Assembly: GCF_001687585.2 (NCBI RefSeq)
Contig: NZ_CP016537.2
Location: 2,204,001 to 2,268,000 of the forward strand
Length of the DNA stretch: 64,000 bases
Reading direction: 5' to 3'
Source: Planococcus halocryophilus
GTDB taxonomy: Bacteria > Bacillota > Bacilli > Bacillales_A > Planococcaceae
Each line of letters starts with the position of its first letter. Within the stretch, counting starts at the first letter, position 1. The notes beneath the pieces were generated by a model. That model was not told the origin of the DNA. It did not search any database and saw only the letters and a program-made list of their open reading frames with translations. A program made the translations under genes and the position numbers. Shown in pieces: positions 19,093-29,647 of the stretch.

Positions 19093-20445
19093 TTAAGCTG
19101 TTGCTGTCTTTTGAGTCTTTTTAAAAGCAGCGATGAAAAAGCCGTCACTTCCATAATCTTGCGGGAAAACTTGAACAAAACCTGTGTGTTTAATGCCCAT
19201 CGTTGCAGGTAGTGCTGCCTGAATTTTTTCCATTTCAGGATGCTCTTTTAAAAAGCGCTCTGCAGTCCCTCTATTTTCAACAGCATCTACGGTACAAGTG
19301 CTGTAAACGAGTATGCCATCTTCTTTTAATAGGCGAGCTGCCTGGTCCAATAATTCAATTTGAATTTCCTGCAAACGAGCAAAATCTTGCTCTTTTTTCG
19401 TGTATTTAATATCTGGCTTCCGCTTGATTACACCTAATCCACTGCAAGGAGCATCTACTAAAATACGATCGAATTTCTCTTCACCAAAACGCTCTACACT
19501 TTGTTTGCCGTCACCAACAGTAGATTCGATTACAGTATGTCCTAATCGCTCGGCATTTTCATCAATAAGCTTCACTTTATGCTGGTGTAAATCAAGTGCA
19601 TATAATGTTCCACTGTTTTTCATTTTTTCAGCAATATGAGTGGTTTTCCCACCTGGTGCCGCACACATATCGAGAACCGTCATTCCTGGCTCTACTTGCA
19701 ATGCATAGGCTGGAAGCATAGAACTTTCATCTTGAATCGTAATAAAGCCTTTTTCGAAAGTAGTTGTACGAGCAGGCTGACCATTCGTAACAACTAAACA
19801 TTCGGGAATCATTTTACTTGGTACCGCTTCTAACTCTTCTGACTCGAGCATTTCAATAGCTTCTTCAACTGTCGCACGAACTGTATTTACACGAACCGTT
19901 TGCAATGGTGTTTTGTTGTTTTCCAACGCCATTTCCCGCGTTTTCTCCAAACCAAATTGCTCTGCCCAACGTCGGATCATCCACTCTGGGTGACTCGTCT
20001 CAATTGAAATTTTTTCGTATGGATCGCTAATCGTATTAAATGAACGCACACCGTTGCGCTGAACCGAACGTAAAACGCCGTTTACAACAGAAGCCACACC
20101 ACCGTGCCCACGACGCTTAGCAATCTCGACTGCTTCGTGAACAACTGCGTGTGCAGGAATTCGGTCTAAATAAACAATTTGATAAAGAGATAATCTCAAC
20201 AGAATTTTGACCCATGGTTCGATTTTCCCTTTTAAATAAGGTTCTAAATAATAATCCAGCGTCATTTGATGCTGCAAAGTACCATACGTAATTTCCGTTA
20301 GCAAACCTCTATTTTTAGCTGCAATCCCATAACTCTCAATGGTTTGGTGAAGTAATAGGTTGCTGTAAGCTTGTTTGTTTTCAACCGCCCATAGAATCGA
20401 AAATGCTGCATCGCGAACATTACCTTGTAATTTTTTGTTTTTCAT
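19093..20445 (-). CDS. rsmB: 16S rRNA (cytosine-967 C5)-methyltransferase RsmB
   Basis: S-adenosylmethionine-dependent rRNA methyltransferase. An N-terminal NusB-like domain (about 1-140) is followed by a Rossmann domain with [14 protein letters not shown] (SAM loop), VDAPCSGLG and [11 protein letters not shown]; the two cysteines are the catalytic pair. The length is 450 aa. Its ATG overlaps the fmt stop by 4 bases. Confidence 0.96.
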   Translation of the reverse strand: MKNKKLQGNVRDAAFSILWAVENKQAYSNLLLHQTIESYGIAAKNRGLLTEITYGTLQHQMTLDYYLEPYLKGKIEPWVKILLRLSLYQIVYLDRIPAHAVVHEAVEIAKRRGHGGVASVVNGVLRSVQRNGVRSFNTISDPYEKISIETSHPEWMIRRWAEQFGLEKTREMALENNKTPLQTVRVNTVRATVEEAIEMLESEELEAVPSKMIPECLVVTNGQPARTTTFEKGFITIQDESSMLPAYALQVEPGMTVLDMCAAPGGKTTHIAEKMKNSGTLYALDLHQHKVKLIDENAERLGHTVIESTVGDGKQSVERFGEEKFDRILVDAPCSGLGVIKRKPDIKYTKKEQDFARLQEIQIELLDQAARLLKEDGILVYSTCTVDAVENRGTAERFLKEHPEMEKIQAALPATMGIKHTGFVQVFPQDYGSDGFFIAAFKKTQKTATA

Positions 20446-21374
20446 TCGAATAAATCTCCCACCTGGATTTTAGGTCCTTTTAAATAATCTTTCGCTGTCA
20501 TGCGTTTTTTTCCAGCTGGTTGCAATTCGGTAATTGCTAAAACGCCATCGCCAGTTTGCACTAAAATGGCATCCTCAGTCAGCTCGACAACTTCTCCAGC
20601 TTGACCTTTAGCACTAGAGGACGTTTTTTCCGTCCACCAAATTTTCATAGTGGCATCATTAAAACTTGTATACGCGACTGGCCACGGATGCAATCCACGA
20701 ACTTGGTTGTAAATCGCTGTCACTGATTGTGACCAATCAATCCGTTCTTGCTCCCGCGAAATATTGCGCGCATACGTCACCAATTGCTCATCTTGTGGAA
20801 TGCGTTTGTTGGTGCCTTCAATGATTGATGGCAACGTGGATTTTAACAAATCGCGACCTGCAATGCTCAATTTTTCGAACATACTACCGGTATGGTCCTG
20901 TTCTTCGATCGGCACCGTTACTTGTGAGATAATATCACCTGCATCTAAGCGGTCTACCATATACATAATCGTGACACCTGTTTCATCCTGTCCATCAATA
21001 ATCGATTGATGAATCGGTGCACCTCCGCGATATGCTGGAAGAAGTGACGCATGAACGTTGACCGCCCCTAGATTCGGTGCTTCTAACAATTCACTTGGTA
21101 AAATTTGACCAAATGCTGCAGTTACGATTAAATCTGCACCCATATCAAGTACATGTTGGAGTTCATCTTTGTTTTTCAACTTTTCCGGTTGATAAATAGG
21201 CAACCCGAGACGCAATGCTTCTTCTTTAACAGGAGTTGCCGTCATGACTTTTTTACGTCCTACAGGACGGTCTGGCTGTGTTACGACAGAAATCACTTCA
21301 TAGCCTTCTTCGACTAACATACGTAAAATCGGTGCCGAAAAGGCAGGTGTGCCCATAAAGATAATTTTGGTCAA
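20442..21374 (-). CDS. fmt: Methionyl-tRNA formyltransferase
   Basis: Formylates initiator Met-tRNA for translation start. FMGTPAFS opens the protein. The catalytic region is [20 protein letters not shown], with the following [16 protein letters not shown]. The 310-residue length is typical. The start is a TTG that overlaps the def stop (TTGA). Its ribosome site is made by the Glu codons at the end of def. Placement beside def couples formylation with deformylation. Confidence 0.97.
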   Translation of the reverse strand: MTKIIFMGTPAFSAPILRMLVEEGYEVISVVTQPDRPVGRKKVMTATPVKEEALRLGLPIYQPEKLKNKDELQHVLDMGADLIVTAAFGQILPSELLEAPNLGAVNVHASLLPAYRGGAPIHQSIIDGQDETGVTIMYMVDRLDAGDIISQVTVPIEEQDHTGSMFEKLSIAGRDLLKSTLPSIIEGTNKRIPQDEQLVTYARNISREQERIDWSQSVTAIYNQVRGLHPWPVAYTSFNDATMKIWWTEKTSSSAKGQAGEVVELTEDAILVQTGDGVLAITELQPAGKKRMTAKDYLKGPKIQVGDLFE

Positions 21375-21883
21375 GCCTGCTCCTCCTCTTCTTCTTCCTG
21401 CTGGCGAATCATTTCATCTAATTCTTCCTGCGTCACGTATTTCGTGATTTTACTCGTAAACAACACACCATCTAAATGGTCCATTTCATGCAGAATCGCA
21501 CGAGCTTCATAGTCTTCTGCCTCTAACTCGTACCAAGAACCGTCTCGTTCTTGTGCTTTAATTTTAATATGGTCGTAACGTTCCACTTCCCCGAAAACTC
21601 CCGGGAAACTTAAGCACCCTTCAATATCCGTTTCAGCGCCTTCAAATAACACCAATTCTGGATTGATCATTTCGATTGGCTCTTGGCCTTCTCTAAAGTC
21701 AACGATGGCTACGCGAACCGCTTCTCCTACTTGAGGCGCAGCAATTCCGACACCATCTGATTCCACCATTGTTTCGTGCATATCATCTAAAAGAACCGAT
21801 AAATTTTTATCAAAAACTGTTACCGCCTCACAATTTGTTTCTAGTACTTTATTGGGATGTTTTACGATTGTTCGAATTGCCAT
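21371..21883 (-). CDS. def: Peptide deformylase
   Basis: Metalloenzyme that removes the formyl group from new proteins. The three motifs are [10 protein letters not shown] (44-53), EGCLSFPG (88-95, metal ligand Cys90) and HEMDHLDG (132-139, His132, Glu133, His136). The length of 170 aa is normal for the short type. The C-terminus is an unusual run of six Glu followed by Gln-Ala, whose codons double as the fmt ribosome site. Confidence 0.97.
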   Translation of the reverse strand: MAIRTIVKHPNKVLETNCEAVTVFDKNLSVLLDDMHETMVESDGVGIAAPQVGEAVRVAIVDFREGQEPIEMINPELVLFEGAETDIEGCLSFPGVFGEVERYDHIKIKAQERDGSWYELEAEDYEARAILHEMDHLDGVLFTSKITKYVTQEELDEMIRQQEEEEEEQA

Positions 21884-21902
21884 AATTATGTCCTCTTTTC
21901 TT

Positions 21903-24299
21903 TTACATGACCGATGTAGGATTCATATCAATCGACAGGGTCGCCCCTTTTTTCAGCCACTCTGTCCGATGAATTTTGATCAATTGTTGCATCGTGTCGA
22001 TCAGTTTTGATTCTTTTTTGTATTTTATCAAACATTGATAGCGATATCTATTATTGACACGAGAGATCAACGACGCTGAAGGTCCAATAATTAAGGTATT
22101 TGGTGACAATTGACCTTTTAAATAACGAACGGTCTGATCTGCGTATTCTGCCACTGTCATTAAATCTTCATGTGTAAATTGGATATTGACGACAAAATAA
22201 TAAGGTGGGTAACCACTTGCTCTCCGCATCGTCATTTCTCGATCGTAAAAGGGTTCGTATAATTGGTCTTTGGCGAGCGTAATCGCATAATGTTCCGGCG
22301 TATAAGATTGAACAAATACTGTGCCAGGTAAGACATCTCGTCCTGCTCGACCACTTACTTGTGTTAGCAATTGATACGTCTTTTCTGCCGCTCGAAAATC
22401 CGGTAAGTGAAGTGTCGTATCCGCTGACAACACACCTACTAACGTGATATTTGGAAAATCCAGTCCTTTCGCAATCATTTGTGTTCCAAGCAAAATATCT
22501 GCTTTGCCTTCACCAAAAGCAGAAAGGATTTTTTCATGTGCTCCTTTGGTACGTGTCGTGTCCACATCCATCCGCAAAACACGGGCTTCTGGCACTACTT
22601 TTGCAAGTTCTTCTTCGACTTTTTGAGTACCTGTTCCGAAAAAGCGAATATGTTCACTTTCGCATTCTGGGCATGTCGTTGGTACACGCTCGTCGTAACC
22701 GCAATAATGACATTTCATCATTTCACTCGACCGGTGATAGGTCAGAGAAATATCGCAATTTGGACATTGCATAACTGTTCCGCAATCTCGGCATAGCACA
22801 AAAGATGAATATCCGCGTTTATTTAAAAACAATACCGTTTGTTGTTTTTTCTCCAGCCGATCGCGAATCGCATCAGCTAATTGCACTGAAAACATTGAGC
22901 GGTTGCCGTTTCGCAGTTCTTCTCGCATATCGACAATATGAACATCTGGCAACGGTTGATTTTTCGCGCGTTTTTCTAACACCAATAACTCATAAACTCC
23001 TTTTTGCGCACGGGCATATGATTCAAGAGAAGGTGTTGCACTCCCTAAAATAACCGGACACTTATGATATTCACTACGCCATATGGCCATATCACGCGCA
23101 TGGTAACGAGGAGAGTCATCTTGCTTATAACTCGATTCGTGTTCTTCATCGAGAATAATAAGCCCCAAATTTTGGAAAGGCGCAAAAATAGCGGAGCGTG
23201 CTCCAACGACCACTTTTACTTCTGCTCGTTGAATTTTACGCCATTCGTCATATTTTTCACCTGCCGATAAGCCACTGTGTAAAACGGCGACTTGATCCCC
23301 GAAGCGTTCTTTAAAACGAATTGTCATTTGAGGGGTTAAGGATATTTCGGGTACTAACATGATGGCTTCTTTGCCTTGTTTTAACACTTGATCGATTGTT
23401 TGCAGATAAATCTCCGTTTTCCCACTGCCTGTGATGCCATGCAACAAGAAAGTTTTCGGAGTATTTAATGCCGCTTCAATCCGATCGAAAGCAATTTGTT
23501 GCGCTCCTGTTAGCTTTAAAGATGCTTTATGTTCAATGTTGGATAATAATTTAGGGTCTCGGTAAGATTCCATATTCGAAATTTGTGCAGCACCTTTATC
23601 AACTAAGCTATAAATCGTAGGCAATGAAACACCTGCTATTTTTTGAAGTTGAGACGATTCAATCGATTGTCCCGTATTTTTTAAAAAATACTCCATTAGC
23701 TTTAATTGCTGTTTGGCGTTTGCACGTATTTCTATCGTTTCAAGTACTTCTATTGTGTCAGCGACATGAATCATTCTGACCTTTTTAACAGCTGTTTGTT
23801 GCTGAATGTCCGTATCGGCAATAATTGTTCCTTTATCCATCTCTTTTTTTAGTAATGCATAAACTTCAACGGCATCTTGCAACCGAATAAAAGAACGATT
23901 CTCAAAATAAGGACGCAAAGGCGGCAAGATTTCTTCTAATTCTGCATTTAGCACGAACCGTTTTTCGTATTTCGCACGTAAAGCTGCGGGCACCATCACT
24001 TGTAAGGCATCAATTTCAAAGCAAACGGTTTGTTTTTTCATCCACTGTGCCATTTGTAGTAACTCTTCATTTAAAACTGGCGTTACGTCCATCAGTTCAT
24101 GAATCGGTTTTAAGCGTTTTGGATCAAAATCAGAAGATTGTTTAATGTTCGTTATAAATCCAAGCACTTTGCGATTGCCAAACGGCACTTTCACACGCAT
24201 TCCCGGCTCTGCCAAAACTTCCACTGCTTTTGGAATGGCGTAATCAAATGGCCGATCTATTGGATGTGCAGCAACGTCCACAATAACTTCAGCTATCAT
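21903..24299 (-). CDS. priA: Primosomal protein N' (replication restart helicase PriA)
   Basis: 3' to 5' helicase that reloads the replisome at repaired forks. After the N-terminal DNA-binding domain come Walker A GITGSGKTE, the DEEH box (ILDEEHESSYKQ) and GSATPSLES. Eight zinc-binding cysteines (CRDCGTVMQCPNC, then CHYCGY and CPEC) precede GTQMIAKGLDFP. The length is 798 aa. It overlaps the end of coaBC by 11 bases. Confidence 0.97.
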   Translation of the reverse strand: MIAEVIVDVAAHPIDRPFDYAIPKAVEVLAEPGMRVKVPFGNRKVLGFITNIKQSSDFDPKRLKPIHELMDVTPVLNEELLQMAQWMKKQTVCFEIDALQVMVPAALRAKYEKRFVLNAELEEILPPLRPYFENRSFIRLQDAVEVYALLKKEMDKGTIIADTDIQQQTAVKKVRMIHVADTIEVLETIEIRANAKQQLKLMEYFLKNTGQSIESSQLQKIAGVSLPTIYSLVDKGAAQISNMESYRDPKLLSNIEHKASLKLTGAQQIAFDRIEAALNTPKTFLLHGITGSGKTEIYLQTIDQVLKQGKEAIMLVPEISLTPQMTIRFKERFGDQVAVLHSGLSAGEKYDEWRKIQRAEVKVVVGARSAIFAPFQNLGLIILDEEHESSYKQDDSPRYHARDMAIWRSEYHKCPVILGSATPSLESYARAQKGVYELLVLEKRAKNQPLPDVHIVDMREELRNGNRSMFSVQLADAIRDRLEKKQQTVLFLNKRGYSSFVLCRDCGTVMQCPNCDISLTYHRSSEMMKCHYCGYDERVPTTCPECESEHIRFFGTGTQKVEEELAKVVPEARVLRMDVDTTRTKGAHEKILSAFGEGKADILLGTQMIAKGLDFPNITLVGVLSADTTLHLPDFRAAEKTYQLLTQVSGRAGRDVLPGTVFVQSYTPEHYAITLAKDQLYEPFYDREMTMRRASGYPPYYFVVNIQFTHEDLMTVAEYADQTVRYLKGQLSPNTLIIGPSASLISRVNNRYRYQCLIKYKKESKLIDTMQQLIKIHRTEWLKKGATLSIDMNPTSVM

Positions 24300-25494
24300 A
24301 GGACTCTTCCTTATCTGTAATCATTTCGAACAATTGACGCGCCAATTGTTGTTTCGGCATCATATCAAAAGCTTGTTCAAAATCGTTTTTACCAAATACC
24401 GTCACGCGGTTGGTATCTGATTCAAACCCTGCTTGCGCTTCGCTAACATCATTGGCGATAATGTAATCGGCATTTTTGCGCGTTAATTTTTCTTTTGCGT
24501 ACTTACTCACATCGTTGGTTTCAGCTGCAAAACCAATTAATACTTGATTTTTCTTCTGTTGACCCAATTGTTTAAGAATATCGACAGTCCGCTCCAATTC
24601 GATGGTTGAACCGCCTTCTTGTTTTTTCATTTTTTGATTCGCGATTGCTTTTGGTCGATAATCAGCCACTGCCGCTGTTTTAACAACATAATTTGCCGTA
24701 TCAAAATGCGCTTCGACGGCTTTTAGCATGTCTTCTGCACTTTCGACTTGAATACGAGTGACACCACTCGGTACCGGTAATGAAACAGGGCCACTAATTA
24801 AAATTGTTTCAGCTCCCATTTCAGCAGCCGCACCCGCCATCGCATACCCCATTTTCCCGCTTGAAAAATTGGTTAAAAATCGAACAGGATCAATACGTTC
24901 ACGTGTTGGTCCCGCTGTCACGACTACCTTTTTACCACTTAGTTTATGTTCGCGCGTAAAATAGTCTTTAACTAGTTCTGTAATTTTTTCCGGTTCCTCT
25001 AAACGTCCTTTACCGACATATCCACAGGCAAGAAACCCTTCAGATGGTTCGATAAAACGAATGCCATCTTCATGAAGCTGTTGAAGGTTACGTTTTACTG
25101 CAGCGTGGTCGTACATATGAACATTCATTGCTGGTGCAATCCAAATCGGTGCGGTTGCCGCAAGTAAGGTTGTTGTCACCATATCATCACCAATGCCATT
25201 TGCTAGCTTTCCGATCACATTAGCGGTTCCAGGAGCGACAATAATCAGGTCTGCCCAATCCGCAAGGTCAATATGCGCAATGACAGAAGAATCCTTTTCA
25301 TCAAATGTATCCGTATAGACATCGTTTCTAGACATCACTTGAAACGTTAGCGGTTGCACAAATTGCTGCGCTGACTCAGTCATAATTACCTTTACGGACG
25401 CACCGGCTTGTGACAGTTTACTTACGAGAGCAACAGCTTTATAGACAGCAATTCCCCCACTGACACATAGTAGAATTTTACGATTCTCCAACAA
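24289..25494 (-). CDS. coaBC: Bifunctional phosphopantothenoylcysteine decarboxylase/synthetase
   Basis: Two consecutive steps of coenzyme A synthesis. The N-terminal flavoprotein half (CoaC) has VSGGIAVYKA, AHIDLADWADL with its histidine, APAMNVHMY and the ACGYVGKGRL flap. The C-terminal half (CoaB) has VTAGPTRERIDPVRFLTN and KTAAVADYRP. I choose the TTG at 25494 (401 aa), with AAAGGG 8 bases upstream. A start at 25527 would be read from the hairpin between rpoZ and this gene. Confidence 0.94.
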   Translation of the reverse strand: MLENRKILLCVSGGIAVYKAVALVSKLSQAGASVKVIMTESAQQFVQPLTFQVMSRNDVYTDTFDEKDSSVIAHIDLADWADLIIVAPGTANVIGKLANGIGDDMVTTTLLAATAPIWIAPAMNVHMYDHAAVKRNLQQLHEDGIRFIEPSEGFLACGYVGKGRLEEPEKITELVKDYFTREHKLSGKKVVVTAGPTRERIDPVRFLTNFSSGKMGYAMAGAAAEMGAETILISGPVSLPVPSGVTRIQVESAEDMLKAVEAHFDTANYVVKTAAVADYRPKAIANQKMKKQEGGSTIELERTVDILKQLGQQKKNQVLIGFAAETNDVSKYAKEKLTRKNADYIIANDVSEAQAGFESDTNRVTVFGKNDFEQAFDMMPKQQLARQLFEMITDKEESYDS

Positions 25495-25510
25495 CTCAAA
25501 CACCCTTTCT

Positions 25511-25550
25511 AAACAACAAACTCCCAAAGAACAAATTTGCTCTGGGAGTC
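25511..25550 (-). terminator. Hairpin between rpoZ and coaBC
   Basis: ACTCCCA (25520-25526) pairs with TGGGAGT (25543-25549), extended inward by a nearly paired AGAACAAA/TTTGCTCT. On the minus strand it is followed by TTGTTGTTT, a weak tail. It is a probable partial terminator or processing signal just before the coaBC ribosome site. Confidence 0.5.
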
Positions 25551-25568
25551 GTCTGTTGCGATTAATGG

Positions 25569-25792
25569 TTAAATTTCGTCTTCGTAGATTGCAAATTCAT
25601 CTTGTTTTTCTGGTACTAATACGCCAGCTGCTACTTCTTCAAGTGCTTTACCGACCGATTTAACAGAAATATATGAATCTAATTTTTCATCACCATGTTC
25701 ATGTAATTGGCGAGCACGTTTTGAAGCAAGTGCCACCAACGAGTATTTTGAATCAATTCGGCTTTTTAGTTTATCAACGGATGGGTATAACA

Positions 25793-25793
<1 letters not shown>
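25569..25793 (-). CDS. rpoZ: RNA polymerase omega subunit
   Basis: Small assembly subunit of RNA polymerase, 74 residues. MLYPSVDKLKSRIDSKYSLV and ASKRARQL match the conserved N-terminal helix region that clamps the beta-prime subunit. The ATG overlaps the gmk stop by one base (TAATG). The gmk-rpoZ order is the same as in B. subtilis. Confidence 0.96.
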
Positions 25794-26789
<996 letters not shown>

Positions 26790-28454
26790 ATGGCATTTGA
26801 TGGATTATTCACAAAATCGATGACTGGTGAATTGCAACAGCTAGTTACCGGTAGGATTTCAAAAGTTCATCAGCCCAACCAGCTTGAACTGCTTTTACAC
26901 ATACGTGCTCAAGGAAAAAACCATAAACTACTTATTTCTATTCACCCATCGTATTCACGCATTCATTTGACGGCAGAAGCGAATGTCAACCCTTCTGAGC
27001 CACCGATGTTTTGTATGTTACTACGTAAGCATATTGAAGGCGGCGTCATAACAGAAATCTCCCAGTACGGAATGGACCGTCTTATTATGTTGAAGATAAA
27101 AGCAAAAAATGAAATCGGCGATGATATTGAACGCGAATTGCACGTTGAAATGATGGGACGGCATTCTAATGTTATTTTAATTGATGCTGAACGCACTATG
27201 ATTCTTGACAGCTTGAAGCATTTGCCACCGAGCGTCAATTCTTACCGAACAATTTTACCAGGACAACCTTATATTTTCCCACCTGCTCAAGAGAAAAAAG
27301 ATCCGTACGCATCGATTGAAGAGTTAGCTCAAACAGATCCAAGCGAAATCGTTAGCCAATTTTCCGGCTTTTCTCCATTAAATGCTCGTGAACTGGCATA
27401 TCGTTTAGCAACTGCTGACAGTAACATAGAAACAACAAAAGCATTTTTAGCTGACTTTTCAAATGCGGAACCGACGGGCTACTATATAGAGCACGAAGGA
27501 AAAAGCTTTTTCTCCGCTTCCTCACTGACACATATTGGCGAAAACAGTTTGCAATTTCCAACGCTCGGTGAATTGCTTGATAGAATGTATTATGCAAAAG
27601 CTGAACGAGACCGCGTTAAACAACAAGCGGGTGATTTAGAAAGATGGCTACAAAACGAAATTTCCAAATTAAAACTCAAATTGAAGAAATTGAAGAAAGA
27701 ACAAGATCAAGCTGAAAAACGTGACGTTCTTCAATTACATGGTGAATTGATCATGGCCAACCTTCACCGCATAAAAAAAGGCATGAAGGAAATTGAAGTA
27801 GACAATTATTACAATGATGAAAAAGTCATGATTACCTTAGATCCACGTAAAACACCTATTGACAATTCGCAGCGTTATTATTCACGTTACCAAAAAGCTA
27901 AAATTGCCGTCGTGAAAACGCAAGAACAAATCAACAAAACTGTCGAAGATATTGAGTATTTTGAAACTCTGATGTCACAAGTTCAGCAAGCCGGTATTTC
28001 CGACATTGAAGAAATTCGCGAAGAATTAGCTGAACAAGGCTTTATGAAAGCGCAGAAATCGAAGAAAAAGAAAAAACCTACGAAACCTACTGTAGAGTCC
28101 TATGTTTCATCTAATGGAACGCCAATTTCAGTTGGTAAAAACAACAAACAAAACGATTATGTGACATTCAAAGTTGCAGCCAAATCTGATACATGGTTGC
28201 ATACGAAAGATATTCCTGGATCTCATGTCATTATTCACAATAATGACCCAGATGAAGCGACGATTTTAGAAGCGGCAACGATTGCTGCTTATTTCAGTAA
28301 GGCACGAGAGTCGTCTTCTGTTCCTGTTGATTATACGGAAGCTAGACAAGTTAAAAAGCCAAATGGTTCTAAGCCTGGCTTTGTTATTTATTTCGAACAA
28401 AAAACCGTGTTTGTGACGCCTGATGAAGAACTAGTTATTAAGTTAAAAAAATAG
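26790..28454 (+). CDS. rqcH: Ribosome quality control protein RqcH (NEMF/FbpA family, YloA)
   Basis: Binds stalled 50S subunits and directs addition of alanine tails to blocked peptides. An N-terminal NFACT-N domain starts with MAFDGLFT and includes MGRHSNVIL and PPMFCMLLRKHIEGG. A long central coiled coil (about 260-420) follows. The C-terminal NFACT-R domain has TYxS-like ESYVSSNGTPISVGKNNKQNDYV, then DTWLHTKDIPGSHV. The length is 554 aa. The ATG at 26790 has GAGGG upstream; an in-frame ATG at 26757 has none. Older names call it a fibronectin-binding protein. Confidence 0.95.
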   Translation: MAFDGLFTKSMTGELQQLVTGRISKVHQPNQLELLLHIRAQGKNHKLLISIHPSYSRIHLTAEANVNPSEPPMFCMLLRKHIEGGVITEISQYGMDRLIMLKIKAKNEIGDDIERELHVEMMGRHSNVILIDAERTMILDSLKHLPPSVNSYRTILPGQPYIFPPAQEKKDPYASIEELAQTDPSEIVSQFSGFSPLNARELAYRLATADSNIETTKAFLADFSNAEPTGYYIEHEGKSFFSASSLTHIGENSLQFPTLGELLDRMYYAKAERDRVKQQAGDLERWLQNEISKLKLKLKKLKKEQDQAEKRDVLQLHGELIMANLHRIKKGMKEIEVDNYYNDEKVMITLDPRKTPIDNSQRYYSRYQKAKIAVVKTQEQINKTVEDIEYFETLMSQVQQAGISDIEEIREELAEQGFMKAQKSKKKKKPTKPTVESYVSSNGTPISVGKNNKQNDYVTFKVAAKSDTWLHTKDIPGSHVIIHNNDPDEATILEAATIAAYFSKARESSSVPVDYTEARQVKKPNGSKPGFVIYFEQKTVFVTPDEELVIKLKK

Positions 28455-28460
28455 TGTTTG

Positions 28461-28490
28461 GCCGAAAAGCTTATTGCTTTTCGGCTTTTC
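28461..28490 (+). terminator. rqcH terminator
   Basis: A perfect 10-bp stem GCCGAAAAGC (28461-28470) with GCTTTTCGGC (28476-28485) and a 5-base loop, followed by TTTTCT. Confidence 0.9.
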
Positions 28491-28526
28491 TATTGTCGTA
28501 AGAAGTAAGCGTATTATTTACACAAT

Positions 28527-28628
28527 CGCTTCGGAAGCTTTAGGTATGGCCCCGCTATAAGCCGGAAAATCCCCGTCTTATTACTTCGCCTAGAGCGGGG
28601 ACGCTCCGGCGCTTAGAGATTTGCTAGA
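28527..28628. repeat. GC-rich structured intergenic element
   Basis: An island much richer in G and C than the flanking AT-rich sequence. It holds CCCCGCT (28550-28556) complementary to AGCGGGG (28594-28600), GCCGGA (28561-28566) complementary to TCCGGC (28605-28610), and a small GCTTC/GAAGC stem at its left edge. The two longer pairs interleave, so they would form a pseudoknot or alternative folds. No second copy is visible in this window. The nature is unknown; the class 'repeat' is my guess. Confidence 0.35.
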
Positions 28629-28783
28629 CCTAATTTCGTTATTAATAGTATGACAATTCTTTAGTTTACATAATTAAAATATTGTCAATACCAGAATTTA
28701 TGGTAAATAAAGTTCAAAGCATTGCCCTAGTTTAGAGTAAATGCTATGTTCTTAAAGGATTTAATTTTAAGGAGGATTTATAA
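28629..28783 (+). other. AT-rich leader of the ABC importer genes
   Basis: No gene is seen. It should hold the promoter of the two importer genes, but no pair of good -35 and -10 hexamers at proper spacing stands out. TTGTCA at about 28684 is the best -35 candidate, with a poor -10. A possible hairpin AGCATT/AATGCT spans about 28719-28744. The ribosome site AAGGAGG is at 28768-28775. Confidence 0.35.
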
Positions 28784-29632
28784 ATGAAAAGCAGCTTTAC
28801 CAAGAATAAAACACTCGTAACTACTGGTGCGATTGCAACATTGTTATTAGCAGGATGCAGTAGTGAAGAAAGTAATAATGAAGAAACAAAAACGAAATGG
28901 GATGAAATACAAGAAGAAGGATCTTTAACAGTTGCTACTTCTGGAACGCTGTTGGCTACTTCCTTCCGTGATGAAGAATCTGATGAGTTAACAGGATTTG
29001 AAGTTGAAGTCGTTCGTGAGTTAGGTGAACGTTTAGAACTTGATATCGAATTTAAAGAGCTTGGCTTTGATGAAATGCTGACAAGTGTGAATACAGGTCA
29101 AATTGATCTTGCCGCAAATGATATTGAAATTACGGAAGCTCGCGCTGAAGAGTTTATTTTTTCAACACCTATCAAGTATTCCTATGGTACAGCGGTTGTT
29201 CGAAAAGATGATTTATCAGGCATTTCTAGTTTAGAAGATTTACCGGGTAAAAAAGCAGCTGGTGCATCTACTTCTATCTATATGGAAATTGCGCGTGAAT
29301 ATGGTGCAGAAGAAGTTACGTATGATAATGCTTCGAACGAAGTGTATTTGCGTGATGTTTCGATTGGGCGGACAGATGTCATTTTGAATGATTATTATTT
29401 ATCAACGTTTGGTGTTGCAGCTTTCCCAGAAATGAATATTACGATTCACCCAGATATTAAATATGCACCGTCAGAAGTGGGTCTTGTAATGAACAAAGAC
29501 AATAAAGAACTTGCTGAAAACGTCAACAAAACCTTAGAAGATATGCTTGAAGACGGTACGATAACCGAAATTTCGAAAGAGTTTTTTGGTGGCGCAGATG
29601 TTTCTGTTAAACCGGATATAGAAGAAAACTAA
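28784..29632 (+). CDS. Amino-acid ABC transporter substrate-binding lipoprotein
   Basis: Extracellular solute-binding protein of the polar amino acid family 3, anchored as a lipoprotein. The signal peptide ends in LLAGC (Cys25), followed by an acidic linker. GSLTVATSGTLLATSF, then LTGFEVEVVREL, and TGQIDLAANDIEIT are family landmarks. The length is 282 aa. AAGGAGG precedes the ATG. It resembles B. subtilis YckB and cystine-binding TcyA proteins, but the substrate cannot be read from the sequence. A permease gene follows 15 bases downstream, and no ATPase gene does. Confidence 0.88.
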   Translation: MKSSFTKNKTLVTTGAIATLLLAGCSSEESNNEETKTKWDEIQEEGSLTVATSGTLLATSFRDEESDELTGFEVEVVRELGERLELDIEFKELGFDEMLTSVNTGQIDLAANDIEITEARAEEFIFSTPIKYSYGTAVVRKDDLSGISSLEDLPGKKAAGASTSIYMEIAREYGAEEVTYDNASNEVYLRDVSIGRTDVILNDYYLSTFGVAAFPEMNITIHPDIKYAPSEVGLVMNKDNKELAENVNKTLEDMLEDGTITEISKEFFGGADVSVKPDIEEN

Positions 29633-29647
29633 GCAGGAGGTTGTCTC

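Noticed and set aside
28684..28745. CymR or S-box type control of the ABC importer
   Set aside because: No convincing CymR box or S-box core was found, and the substrate of the importer is not known to be a sulfur amino acid.
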